Source: Lentibacillus daqui (GTDB lineage: Bacteria > Bacillota > Bacilli > Bacillales > Amphibacillaceae). From it: a DNA stretch of 64,000 nucleotides. Shown here piece by piece: positions 54,851-63,433 of the stretch. The notes below the pieces were generated by a model. It ran no database searches, had not been told where the DNA came from, and worked only from the letters and a program-made list of their open reading frames with translations. The position numbers were made by a program, and so were the translations under genes. The first letter of the stretch is position 1. Each line of letters begins with the position of its first letter. The stretch is from NCBI RefSeq assembly GCF_027186265.1, contig NZ_CP114176.1, positions 3,410,001 through 3,474,000 of the forward strand. The letters are read 5' to 3'.

Positions 54851-55065
54851 CCTGTACTATACCAAGAGGGCTTATTTTTGTTAACCTCAAATTTCTTCGT
54901 TACAGGAATGCTCGCTCTATGGCTTCCGAAAGCCCATTCCCATAAATACCTTCAAGTAATGTAAAGTCTTCCATTAGAAAATTACCCTCTTGCCAGTCCT
55001 CTCTTTTAATTGTAATGTTTTATAGACTAATAAGTTATCAAAATGAAGTGATTTTTCCTCGATAT

Positions 55066-55851
55066 TCATTTAATAACATCCTTTCTATCGATTCCCATTG
55101 GTTTTAGGTTTCCGTACTTGTCATAATTAAAGCTATCGAAGCGGTATTTACAGTAAAGTGTTACGAGTTGTTCTGGAAGTACAAAAAGCATAGCATATAA
55201 TACTAAGATACAAAGTGACAGCATGAATATTGTTTGTATATCCATTAAGCCGAACGTCCTAACCAGAAATTGAATAATAAATAGCAATCCAATGCTTCCA
55301 GTAATTATCATAGGAAGATAAGATTTGATGCCAGCCTCAGTCCTTGATCTTATTTCATCTTTTTTCGATCCTTCTCTATATTGACCTTTTTTTAATAAAA
55401 TATAGAATCTAATACAGGTTATAATAAAAATCAATACTCCAAACGATAAAGTTATAAAGGTAAACGCTAAAAGTGACTCTCTTGTTACACTGTAATTTTT
55501 TCCTATATAAAACAGCGCCATTGTATAAGGCAATATCCCAAACAAATTTTGAGACACGAATATTGTTATTAAGTATTGAACCTTCTGTCTGTTTAAATAG
55601 ACTTTCGGGATTGCGTAAATAATTGATAGTAATATGAATATTATCGTGGTAACCAAATGGAATTTGAACATTGCTTCTTTATTCGGAAATTTCGAATCAC
55701 CCCCGGCTGCAACGTATGCCAAAAAAAACATTAGAGCTTGAAGGAAAATTGATAAAATAAGCACGGATCCTAACGCCCCTGGCCTTTGCCTTCCTGATTC
55801 AAATGAACCTCGTAAAACTTTAAAATCATCCTCTTTTAATCTACTTAGCAT
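55066..55851 (-). CDS. Family IV putative immunity membrane protein
   Basis: The 261-residue protein (MLSRLKEDDFKVLRGSFESG) has about six membrane segments, a charged loop (LKKGQYREGSKKDEIRSRTE) and the end LPEQLVTLYCKYRFDSFNYD with KPMGIDR. I place the start at ATG 55849-55851, as in the paralog at 36562. It lies 22 bases from the stop of the glycine-rich toxin at 55874, an intact toxin-immunity pair. The same combination, decayed, occurs at 35764-36660. The family is unknown to me; immunity is inferred. Confidence 0.75.
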   Translation of the reverse strand: MLSRLKEDDFKVLRGSFESGRQRPGALGSVLILSIFLQALMFFLAYVAAGGDSKFPNKEAMFKFHLVTTIIFILLSIIYAIPKVYLNRQKVQYLITIFVSQNLFGILPYTMALFYIGKNYSVTRESLLAFTFITLSFGVLIFIITCIRFYILLKKGQYREGSKKDEIRSRTEAGIKSYLPMIITGSIGLLFIIQFLVRTFGLMDIQTIFMLSLCILVLYAMLFVLPEQLVTLYCKYRFDSFNYDKYGNLKPMGIDRKDVIK

Positions 55852-55873
55852 ATTTATATCTTTCCCCAATCTA

Positions 55874-56365
55874 TCAACTGAACCATCCTTTTATTTTATG
55901 GAGCGCACCTTTTGCTCGATCCGTGATTGGATCCGTGATTGATTTTTTTGGGCCATTACCAAATGAAAATTTAAATTCCTTAATCCCCCAATTAGCTATC
56001 ATTCCAACTTCAACCCCTATAGCTGTTCCAACACCCGGAATAAGTATAAGTGCTGTACCGGCAGCTGTAAATCCTGCATGAACTGCCCTACCCACCGCTG
56101 TATCAACTGCAGTACCAACAGTTATCCGCGAAGCAGCCTCACCTGTGCTTAATCCCTCGTCTTTGTCATCATGGTAATTACTATAATAATTTAACCCAGC
56201 ACCAAATATACCAAGTGATTTTGAGGCTCCCTTATCCATATTGAGAATACCGCCACTTTTAACATTAACTGTGTCTTTCAAACTATCTCCTGCTCCTTTT
56301 ACAGTTGCTTTCGCTATGGTTTTTGCTTTATCCCAATTTGTTGCTTTGTCGTTCCAATATTTCAT
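55874..56365 (-). CDS. Orphan toxin C-terminal domain, KIKGWFS tail type
   Basis: The frame MKYWNDKATNWDKAKTIAKA continues to a hydrophobic small-residue-rich region (ITVGTAVDTAVGRAVHAGFT, AAGTALILIPGVGTAIGVEV) and ends ITDRAKGALHKIKGWFS. There is no ribosome site at the ATG. Upstream to 56500 the DNA encodes the pretoxin linker LHFHNAVRNLNKQRKGGKPS and KTAINYYDKK, one base out of frame in an A run near 56425. It is thus the C-terminal end of a larger toxin whose N-terminal part is lost. Membrane activity is inferred. Confidence 0.75.
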   Translation of the reverse strand: MKYWNDKATNWDKAKTIAKATVKGAGDSLKDTVNVKSGGILNMDKGASKSLGIFGAGLNYYSNYHDDKDEGLSTGEAASRITVGTAVDTAVGRAVHAGFTAAGTALILIPGVGTAIGVEVGMIANWGIKEFKFSFGNGPKKSITDPITDRAKGALHKIKGWFS

Positions 56366-56509
56366 CCCCTGATGTTTGCCAGTAACGTCTGTCCCTGTCT
56401 TGGAATAAACCTGTTTTCCCGTTTTTTATCGTAATAGTTAATTGCAGTTTTGGATGGCTTTCCGCCTTTTCGCTGCTTATTAAGGTTTCTTACAGCATTG
56501 TGGAAGTGG

Positions 56510-56670
56510 AGAGCTTTTTAATTATTTTTTTCGCCTTAGTGGTTTCATATAAATATAGCCTAGAAAAACAGTAGTTCCCAAACAACCCATAATTAACGGT
56601 TTTATACTAATAAAAAAATATATAATAAAGGTAACCACTGAAAACAGAGGGAGAGGATCATCATCCCCTG
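56510..56670 (-). pseudogene. Family II immunity gene fragment
   Basis: The minus strand encodes SVVTFIIYFFISIKPLIMGC and LGTTVFLGYIYMKPLRRKK, the last two helices of family II (compare 37071). It runs directly into the pretoxin linker at 56500, showing a recombination joint between immunity and toxin sequences. The interval 56670-56880 holds nothing recognisable. Confidence 0.75.
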
Positions 56671-57059
56671 AATCGTCCATGTTGGTGACGAGAGCCTGGT
56701 ACTATCAAATGAATTATTCTCCTAAAATTCTACGTTGGATTAGAAGTAGCGTGAACAAACACTTCCGATTCAATCTGCATGCTGTTCATTTTTTTACTTT
56801 TATATTATCCGTATCTACGGATCGCTTCAGAACGATTTTATTTTAAATATTCGTTAGTTGAATAACGGGATAGGCGAAATTCAACCTGAGTTTTTTTCCA
56901 GTTTTCCTTCTAATTGTTTATGAGCCTGACTTCGCTTTATTGGCCTTACTATCCAGACAGCTAACATAATAACCGCCCACATTCCGATGTTAATAAGGAA
57001 CATTAATACACTTTGCGGCATAAAATATAGAAGGGCCACACTTAAAAAAATGAATAGAA

Positions 57060-58587
57060 CTCAACTTTCGCAGCACAAATTAGGCAGGTACACCTTGATA
57101 TAGTTAGGCAGACCTGCAGCCCAATGCTGTAGTTGACTTTTGATTAGTTTTTTAAATTTACTATTTGTCTTTTTTAGGGCATCTTCAAGAAGCTCGATTA
57201 ATTGCTGTAGTGCCACAGCCCAATCAAGTTCCTTTACCTCATCACAGAGTTCATAAAACATACCGCCGAGTGTACGGTCGTCTGTACTGCATCGATTTTG
57301 CCAGGACAATAGGATATACCTTGTGAATACAATCGTTGTATGGGCGATAAGAGAGTCATATGATCTACCTTGAAACTCTTTTTGAAGTTTCAAAAGGGAC
57401 TTCGTTGCCTTAAAGAAAACTTCAATATCCCACCGCATGCCATAAATGCGGATAATTTCTTGTTCGGTTAATGTACAATCTGTGCTCAAGATTGCCAGCC
57501 ATTCGCTCTTCTTATTTCGATTGCGAATAAATACAATTTTCACATCCACCCCATTCTTCATTGTGGTATGAATGGAACGCAAAATGTTTTTATGATGTGC
57601 TGTAGGTTTAGCTAACCGATACAACTGTTTCAAACCAACCCAGTTGTCATTAACCAGGTATCTTTGGTTGGTATCTTTAACCATGCCAATAACGTCAACA
57701 CCTTGTTCTACAATGGATCCTATAAGTGGCTGCTGTGTGAACCATGAATCCATTAAAACGTAGGATGCGTCAATACCTTTGGAGAATGCACGTTTGATCA
57801 TTCCCGGTAATTGTTCTGGAGCTTTTTGTAAAGCTTCTTGTCGTCTTTTATAACCAGACGTACGCTTATCGATGCTTTCATTTATGCCGTTGATTACAGC
57901 CTTTTGAGAGCTCAACAACGAGAAATCAATTGGCATAAAAGTGGCGCCATCAGACCAACCAAGCGTGAGCATACGAAACCCTTTATAATAACGCATTTTT
58001 TGGGAAGCGTGATCAAAACAGCGGGCAAGTAACTCTACTTTTTTACTACGGTTCCGTTCATAAGATGAATCATCAACAATTAGTACTCTCGGACGGTCAT
58101 TTTTAGTTAATGTGCTAACTTTACTAATAGTGGCTGCACTTAATGAAAGCAAAAAGCGTCGCCAATTGTATCTTGGGTTGTTTAGGAAACGGTATATCGC
58201 ATTCTTTTCAGGTAGACTATCCGATTTCTTGCTTTGCAAAAGTCTGAACCAGTTTTTACCTTCGAAGATCAGACAGAAAATGAGTTTGAAAATATAAGCA
58301 CAAGTGAAACCAAGGTTTTTATTGATCCCTGCGTCCCTTAGGTGTTTTAGAATATTTAATTCGTCAAATGCAGATTTTAATTCTTTTGGCAGTTGATTTT
58401 CTTTGTCATTATTCGCTATCATAGTAGTAGGCACCTCGCTCATGGTAGTTTTTTCTAGTCAATTAAACTATACCAAAAGTGGAGGTGTTTTTCTTTTATA
58501 ACGATTGAATGTCAAGAACTATATTTGATTTATCACACGCTACGTCGCGGCTTAGTTAAATTAACTTTTTACTCCGCGAAAGTTGAG
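57060..58587 (-). mobile_element. IS4-family element, 1528 bp, with 7-bp target duplication
   Basis: CTCAACTTTCGC (57060-57071) and its inverted copy (58576-58587) are 12-bp terminal repeats. AATAGAA flanks both ends (57053-57059 and 58588-58594), a clean target-site duplication. The single transposase gene is intact, so insertion is recent. Confidence 0.93.
57061..58443 (-). CDS. IS4-family transposase
   Basis: The 460-residue DDE transposase has the first Asp in RVLIVDDSSYERNRSKKV, the second in DASYVLMDSWFTQQPLI and the IS4 hallmark Y-(2)-R-(3)-E-(6)-K in YGMRWDIEVFFKATK. Start ATG 58441-58443; the stop lies in the terminal repeat. The frame is intact. Confidence 0.93.
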   Translation of the reverse strand: MSEVPTTMIANNDKENQLPKELKSAFDELNILKHLRDAGINKNLGFTCAYIFKLIFCLIFEGKNWFRLLQSKKSDSLPEKNAIYRFLNNPRYNWRRFLLSLSAATISKVSTLTKNDRPRVLIVDDSSYERNRSKKVELLARCFDHASQKMRYYKGFRMLTLGWSDGATFMPIDFSLLSSQKAVINGINESIDKRTSGYKRRQEALQKAPEQLPGMIKRAFSKGIDASYVLMDSWFTQQPLIGSIVEQGVDVIGMVKDTNQRYLVNDNWVGLKQLYRLAKPTAHHKNILRSIHTTMKNGVDVKIVFIRNRNKKSEWLAILSTDCTLTEQEIIRIYGMRWDIEVFFKATKSLLKLQKEFQGRSYDSLIAHTTIVFTRYILLSWQNRCSTDDRTLGGMFYELCDEVKELDWAVALQQLIELLEDALKKTNSKFKKLIKSQLQHWAAGLPNYIKVYLPNLCCES

Positions 58588-59029
58588 AATAGAAATAATA
58601 ATAGTATGATAAATACTAGCACTCGAGATTGCTTTTTTCCCTCGGAAAGATATTCACGCAATTCTTGATTCGTTGGATATATGACTTTTTTTCTGCGTTC
58701 TAATCCTTTTTCAATTGCTCTGTCTGATAATTTTATACTTACACAGCCAAGTATTATTCCCAAAATACTAGCAATAACTAACATTTTTAATGGATTTGTT
58801 GCCATACCAAATGAAAAATTTTTCATTATGGCATAGAAAGGAATTGAACAGAAGCTCATGAAAGTAATCATTGATTTGTTTATTTGTTGTGCAATTAAAA
58901 AAAGCTCTTGTTTTTTAAAATCAAAGTATACAGAGTAATTTGACTCCTTATTTTGATAAATCGCTACCCAGGATCTTGACACACACTCACATCCCTTCAA
59001 GCGTATTCTTAACAACATCAAGCATTATT

Positions 59030-59100
59030 CAGCTATTACTGGCAAAGTATTGTTTCTCTTCTTTGGCGGCCTTTCCGGAAAAGGAACTCATACCATTACT
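59030..59100 (-). pseudogene. LXG domain fragment
   Basis: ISNGMSSFSGKAAKEEKQYF is the LXG core pattern (F-x-GKxAKE-x3-YF) and resembles 50246-50436. A stop follows after a few residues. It lies between the DUF4176 pseudogene and the interrupted membrane gene. Confidence 0.6.
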
Positions 59101-59145
59101 TATGTAAATTCTAAAACAAAAGGAACATACCGCTAATATGCTTCA

Positions 59146-59377
59146 TCAATACAATTCTTCCTGCTCACCCTTATAACCTCCAAAATATACTTCTTCAATA
59201 TTTTCCCTATTGAAAAAGTAAGCACCCTTTTGTACTCTTCCAGCGGGATATATACAAGCTGAATAATCAAAATAACCTATGACTCCATCTTTATTTTATA
59301 AGGGCCTTGTTCAAAATCATTAATTTAGCACTTCCATTTTTCGGTCGAACAACACATACGATTGGTAGAATATCCAT
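59146..59377 (-). pseudogene. DUF4176 gene, frameshifted
   Basis: MDILPIVCVVRPKNGSAKLM and ILNKALIK lie in one frame; DGVIGYFDYSACIYPAGRVQ and KGAYFFNRENIEEVYFGGYK in the next. The joined product would be a DUF4176 protein close to 62584. A run of A and T bases near 59290 carries the shift. Confidence 0.78.
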
Positions 59378-59498
59378 ATACAATCTCCTTTGTTACAAAT
59401 ACTTATTATAACTTAGGACCTTTATCCCTATATCTGGTTATTTGCAAACATTAAAAGATGCTCTCATTTTTTTCAACCCTTACACGAAAAACAACTAC

Positions 59499-60034
59499 TT
59501 ATTTCTCATTCTGCAATTCCTTAATTATTTTTCTTCTCTTTATTGGCTTCATATAAATAAAGCTAAGAAAAACAGAAGTGCACAAACAACCAAAAATCAA
59601 AGGCTTTATGCTATTGACCATAAAAAATGTAATAAATGTGACTGCTGCAAACAGGAGGGAAATGATAATTACCCATATTTCTGCACGAGATTGTTTCATC
59701 CCCTTATATATACACTCTTCTAAAGAGTAATCATCCAAAATAATCGGGCGTATTTTTTCCTCCATATAGTATACCTGGTACATTTTATTAACCGTGAAAT
59801 ATGCAATTGCTATTCCAATAATAAATAAAATAATATCAAGGAAAAAATTATAATGTGTTTGGTAAAATCCGTTAAGAAAATTTCCAGCAATGTAAAGTGC
59901 TATAACAATTAAATATACACTAACAATAGAATTTTTTTGCCAAATGGTATTTTGTAAATGACTCCATCGTCCTGGTCATAGAATAATGTATATAGATCCG
60001 TATTTCTATAAATTGGAACTAAGGTGCTTTTCAA
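59499..60034 (-). pseudogene. Family II immunity gene, single frameshift
   Basis: A TTG start after GGAGGGATAAAAA opens KSTLVPIYRNTDLYTLFYDQ and DDGVIYKIPFGKK; the frame then shifts in the A run near 59937 and continues NSIVSVYLIVIALYIAGNFL to KRRKIIKELQNEK. The sister at 37071 reads through here (IPIRKKNSYVKVYLG). One base restores it. Confidence 0.83.
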
Positions 60035-60054
60035 TTTTTATCCCTCCACAAGAA

Positions 60055-60620
60055 CTAACCAAAAATGGAACCCAAACCATCAGTTATTCCTGATACTGCG
60101 TGACCTATGAAGTTTTTGTACCTTTCCATATATCGCCTGCATTATCATAGATTGCATCAAAATCTTCGCTACCAAGATAACCAATGCCCGCACCTAACAA
60201 TGCTCCACCAATTGCTGAAATAACACCGTGTGCTCCTGCCTTAACAGCTGCATCCGCAAGCTTTTCGGATAAAAGTTCAACTATGGCCTCTGTACCATCA
60301 TTAATAGGTGTCTTCGTAATCTGCCTTATTAAGTTCCCCGTTTTTATACAGCTCTTCAATTCGATCCAAATAACCTTTCGCTTCCGAATCCAAGTTATTA
60401 ATTTTCACTTGTTCCGCAACTATTTCATGTTCCTCTAAATAACCTTCGCATGCCATGATCTTCCAAGTATTCTATAAAACTATCTGTCATGTTCTCTTTT
60501 ATCTTTTCTTCACTCATATTTCTACTTGTATCTTTAACCGAATCTACTATAGCATTATATTGATCAGACGTTATATCTCCATTTTTATTCTAGCACTATA
60601 CTCCTGATTTTATATTACTC
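60055..60620 (-). pseudogene. Toxin C-terminal region, GITDGLG tail type
   Basis: Recognisable parts are NMSEEKIKENMTDSFIEYLE with DHGM, then EGYLEEHEIVAEQVKINNLD in a shifted frame, then ADAAVKAGAHGVISAIGGAL and LGAGIGYLGSEDFDAIYDNA (a glycine zipper), and finally KNFIGHAVSGITDGLGSIFG with a stop. At least three frameshifts separate them. An 84-residue open frame (60105-60359) covers the zipper. Family II immunity follows 21 bases later. Confidence 0.82.
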
Positions 60621-60694
60621 AATTCAAATACTACCTAGATTTGTTAGCCATTGGGGAGATAGAATATTTACAGTACATTTAACTTTCCCCTACT

Positions 60695-61240
60695 TTACTC
60701 TATATCGATTACTTTATTCCTGAACCCTCTTAGTGCCCTTTTTCGATCTAAAGGTCTCATTAAGATGAGAATAAAAATAACTCCTGCACATATACAACCA
60801 ATGACTAAAGGTCGAATTTTACTTGTAGCAAAAAATATTATGAAAAATGTTATCCCAACTGGCAATGATATAATTGCACTATAAAGCTCTATGCGAAGCT
60901 GTTTCGTTCCTTTAATAGCGCATTCCTGCAAATTATATTTATCCAAAATAATCCCTTGCTTTGTTTCCTTGAGATAATAGGCGCTATAAAATTCGGTAGT
61001 TACATAATAAGTTACTCCTAAGGCAATAATAAACAAAATAATGTTGAGGAATGTAGTTTGATACCCTTGATAAATACCATCAAGAAATTTTGAACCATAA
61101 GTGATCACTAGGATAACCATGAAAAATATCGCAAAAGACTTATTTCTGTGTTGAAATTTATATAAACGGTTGTTATGTTGATCATAAAATAACGTATACC
61201 GTTCCTGCTCTCTATAAAGCGGTATTAACCTCTTTTTCAT
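60695..61240 (-). CDS. Family II putative immunity membrane protein
   Basis: The 181-residue protein MKKRLIPLYREQERYTLFYD has an intact family II layout: polar N-terminus, helix pair (FAIFFMVILVITYG, TFLNIILFIIALGVTYYV), loop QGIILDKYNLQECAIKG, second helix pair and a basic end RPLDRKRALRGF. The ATG follows a very strong AAGGGGGGGGAG site. It lies 29 bases after the glycine-zipper toxin remnant at 61270. Confidence 0.75.
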   Translation of the reverse strand: MKKRLIPLYREQERYTLFYDQHNNRLYKFQHRNKSFAIFFMVILVITYGSKFLDGIYQGYQTTFLNIILFIIALGVTYYVTTEFYSAYYLKETKQGIILDKYNLQECAIKGTKQLRIELYSAIISLPVGITFFIIFFATSKIRPLVIGCICAGVIFILILMRPLDRKRALRGFRNKVIDIE

Positions 61241-61269
61241 AACTCCCCCCCTTGCTAATTTTCAATCAA

Positions 61270-61534
61270 CTAAATGGAGCCTAATCCATCAGTAATTCCG
61301 GATATTGCATCCCCTACGAAATTCTTAGCTCCCTCATATATTTCCTCTTTATTATCTTAAAATTTGTCAAATAAATAACCACCACCAGCTCCGATTGCAG
61401 CACCAACAGCGGTCCCAATCGGGCCCCCAATAGCTGTTCCTATAGTTGCACCTACAAATGTAGCTCCAGTATGTCCTCCAGTTTTAATCGCCGCATCAGT
61501 TGGATCCTCTCCATCAGTAACTCTATAGATACTC
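61270..61534 (-). pseudogene. Glycine-zipper toxin C-terminal domain with an internal stop
   Basis: The minus strand encodes DAAIKTGGHTGATFVGATIG and TAIGGPIGTAVGAAIGAGGG with YLFDKF, a textbook glycine zipper (repeated GxxxG/GxxxA) followed by TAA at 61357-61359, then in the same frame DNKEEIYEGAKNFVGDAISG and ITDGLGSI with a stop. Only one nonsense codon breaks this stretch. The zipper is the likely membrane-active part. Family II immunity follows. Confidence 0.85.
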
Positions 61535-61620
61535 CATCACTGATTTAATTTACACTTATACCAAGATGATTCTCCTCCTCTCCTAATTCATTTTACACTT
61601 ACAACCTTAAACTCTAGACT

Positions 61621-62295
61621 TCATTCTGTGGAAAAAACTTTTGCATTTTTACCGCCCAGGAATTTGACCCTTGTATCGCCTTCAATTATCGTTCCGAGTC
61701 CGGGTAAGACTGTCCCAACAAATATAAGAATCGTTGAGAAGAGCAATATAAGCCAATTACCATATTCAATATATGCTGCAGCTCCCATTATCCCCAATCC
61801 AAAACAAAAGAAATACATAAATGTAGCTAAAAAGACAAACTTAAACTGAGCAGGCATGATCCATAACTGGCCTTTAGACAATTGACTTAGATCGATTATT
61901 TGATACATCCTTTTTTTAAACATTCGGCTTAGAGAAAGGATCAGTAATATCATAAGAATAACAATAAATATCACAATAATTGCATTTACATAAATCGGAA
62001 TATCAACGTCAAAATAATTCGCTATAGGGCTTAAACTGCTGGCAGCAATAGAGGCTAAGATCGCCCATAAAAATTGAGAAGAACCCACCTTTTCCTTTAC
62101 AGTAGGAGCTGTTAATTCTTCTGCAATTTCTGGATCCTCCACTTTATACACGCGATTGGGAAGCAGCCAGTAGAAAAAAGGAAATAACATCTTCCATAGG
62201 GATGCTCCACCCATATCCAAGATATAGTTCTCTCCTCTAATCGTCAGTATTCGATATCTTAAATTTTTGGTTGTGCGTCGTACGGTGCATTTCAT
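61621..62295 (-). CDS. DUF443 membrane protein, 226-residue subtype
   Basis: This 224-residue protein (MKCTVRRTTKNLRYRILTIR) has about five helices and ends FLGGKNAKVFSTE. It is almost identical to residues 1-213 of the protein at 51930, and the homology extends upstream into the toxin tail, marking an 838-bp duplication. It follows the type I tail remnant at 62326 by 30 bases. Confidence 0.88.
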   Translation of the reverse strand: MKCTVRRTTKNLRYRILTIRGENYILDMGGASLWKMLFPFFYWLLPNRVYKVEDPEIAEELTAPTVKEKVGSSQFLWAILASIAASSLSPIANYFDVDIPIYVNAIIVIFIVILMILLILSLSRMFKKRMYQIIDLSQLSKGQLWIMPAQFKFVFLATFMYFFCFGLGIMGAAAYIEYGNWLILLFSTILIFVGTVLPGLGTIIEGDTRVKFLGGKNAKVFSTE

Positions 62296-62325
62296 TCAAA
62301 AATCCCCTTCCATACCGCTCCATAA

Positions 62326-62493
62326 TTAACTAAACGGATTGATGGCATCAAGACCGCTTGCAATCGACTCACCTGGATTCTCAAAAAAATCACTTACAGC
62401 TTCTTTTCCACTACTCCACCACTCATCTACTTTCTGACCTGCTTTATCCAACCCATCCTGGATACCAAATATATTATTATCGTATAATTTAAC
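62326..62493 (-). pseudogene. Type I toxin tail remnant
   Basis: VKLYDNNIFGIQDGLDKAGQ, KVDEWWSSGKEAVSDFFENP and GESIASGLDAINPFS are the same as the end of the toxin at 52722 with a few changes. All upstream toxin sequence is gone, and the joint with foreign DNA lies near 62490. Confidence 0.85.
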
Positions 62494-62583
62494 TTTGAGT
62501 AGACCTTTAATATAAAAAGGTACTCAACCATTGATTTTCATCCATATAACCTAATTTTGTCGTTTCAGATCCAACCTTTTTCC

Positions 62584-62872
62584 TTAATCATCAATGGACA
62601 GTTTCGGATATTTAACATCTTTTATATTTTCTTCATACTTTTCCTGGAATAATTCCTCCTGTTTATCCTTATATCCTTCGAAATATACCTTTTCTATATT
62701 TTCCCTGTTGAAGAAATACGTTTGCTCCTCTACTTGACCCGTAGGATAAATACATGCAGAATAATCAAAGTAACCTATTTTCCCATCTTGCTCATATAAA
62801 GGTACTCTGCTTATAATCATCAATTTCACATCTCCGTTTTTTAGCTGTACAACACTTCCTAAATGGTAGCAT
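62584..62872 (-). pseudogene. DUF4176 gene with an N-terminal frameshift
   Basis: An 81-residue frame from GTG 62829 covers VKLMIISRVPLYEQDGKIGY, FDYSACIYPTGQVEEQTYFF and NRENIEKVYFEGYKDKQEEL. The expected beginning, ATG CTA CCA at 62870-62872 and LGSVVQLKNGD, lies one base out of frame because of an extra T after CCATT. A short form might still be made from the GTG. Confidence 0.75.
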
Positions 62873-62883
62873 ATCCATGTTTA

Positions 62884-63399
62884 TTAGTTCTTTTTATAAA
62901 CTTTAAAACGTTCTGGTGGTAGATAGCAAACTATCACAATAAACAAAAAGAACATAAACAATGCAAAAAAAAGCCATGTTAGCCACTGATAAATCAAAAA
63001 TAATACCATAAAGACGATAAATACTAAAAATAAAACACCAGACGTTATGATATCGCCTTTAAAAGTATTCTTTCCTCTTTCAATATACTCTTCTAGTGTA
63101 TTATATATTTCTCTACCGTCTTTATGTGTTTCTTTATACTTATACACACCAAGTGCGCCAGTAATTATGAAAAGAAACACAACAATCAGTATACTTATGG
63201 GATTTCCCATGGATAAATGTAGAGATTTAATACCACGGAGAAAGGCTAATACAAGGGCCCAAGCAATCCAAAATTTGTAATCATTTCCATTATATTTAAC
63301 TGTCATATATACTCGCTGAGACTGGTTATCTATAAAATATGTGAATTCTATCTTGTTTTTATCTATTTCCCGATGGATAGGAATTAACTTTTGCTTCAC
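62884..63399 (-). CDS. Family III putative immunity membrane protein
   Basis: The 171-residue paralog of 43084 starts at GTG (KQKLIPIHREIDKNKIEFTY) after GGAGTGGAAAT and has the same four helices and the end LPPERFKVYKKN. It follows the toxin remnant at 63434 with the GKLGSVF tail by 34 bases. The pair-wise recurrence supports immunity. Confidence 0.72.
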   Translation of the reverse strand: MKQKLIPIHREIDKNKIEFTYFIDNQSQRVYMTVKYNGNDYKFWIAWALVLAFLRGIKSLHLSMGNPISILIVVFLFIITGALGVYKYKETHKDGREIYNTLEEYIERGKNTFKGDIITSGVLFLVFIVFMVLFLIYQWLTWLFFALFMFFLFIVIVCYLPPERFKVYKKN

Positions 63400-63433
63400 A
63401 TTTCCACTCCTATTCTCTTGACATGCTTGCTAA

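Larger units (their letters stand above)
56881..58982 (-). pseudogene. Membrane-protein gene interrupted by an IS4 element
   Basis: Before the element (58588-58982) the protein runs from VSRSWVAIYQNKESNYSVYF to VLVFIILLLFLF; after it (56881-57052) the same frame continues IFLSVALLYFMPQSVLMFLI to KQLEGKLEKNSG. Removing the element and one copy of the 7-bp duplication restores one frame of about 190 residues with four helices in two pairs. GTG 58980-58982 follows AAGGGA. It lies in the immunity position after an LXG remnant, but the family is unknown. Confidence 0.85.
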
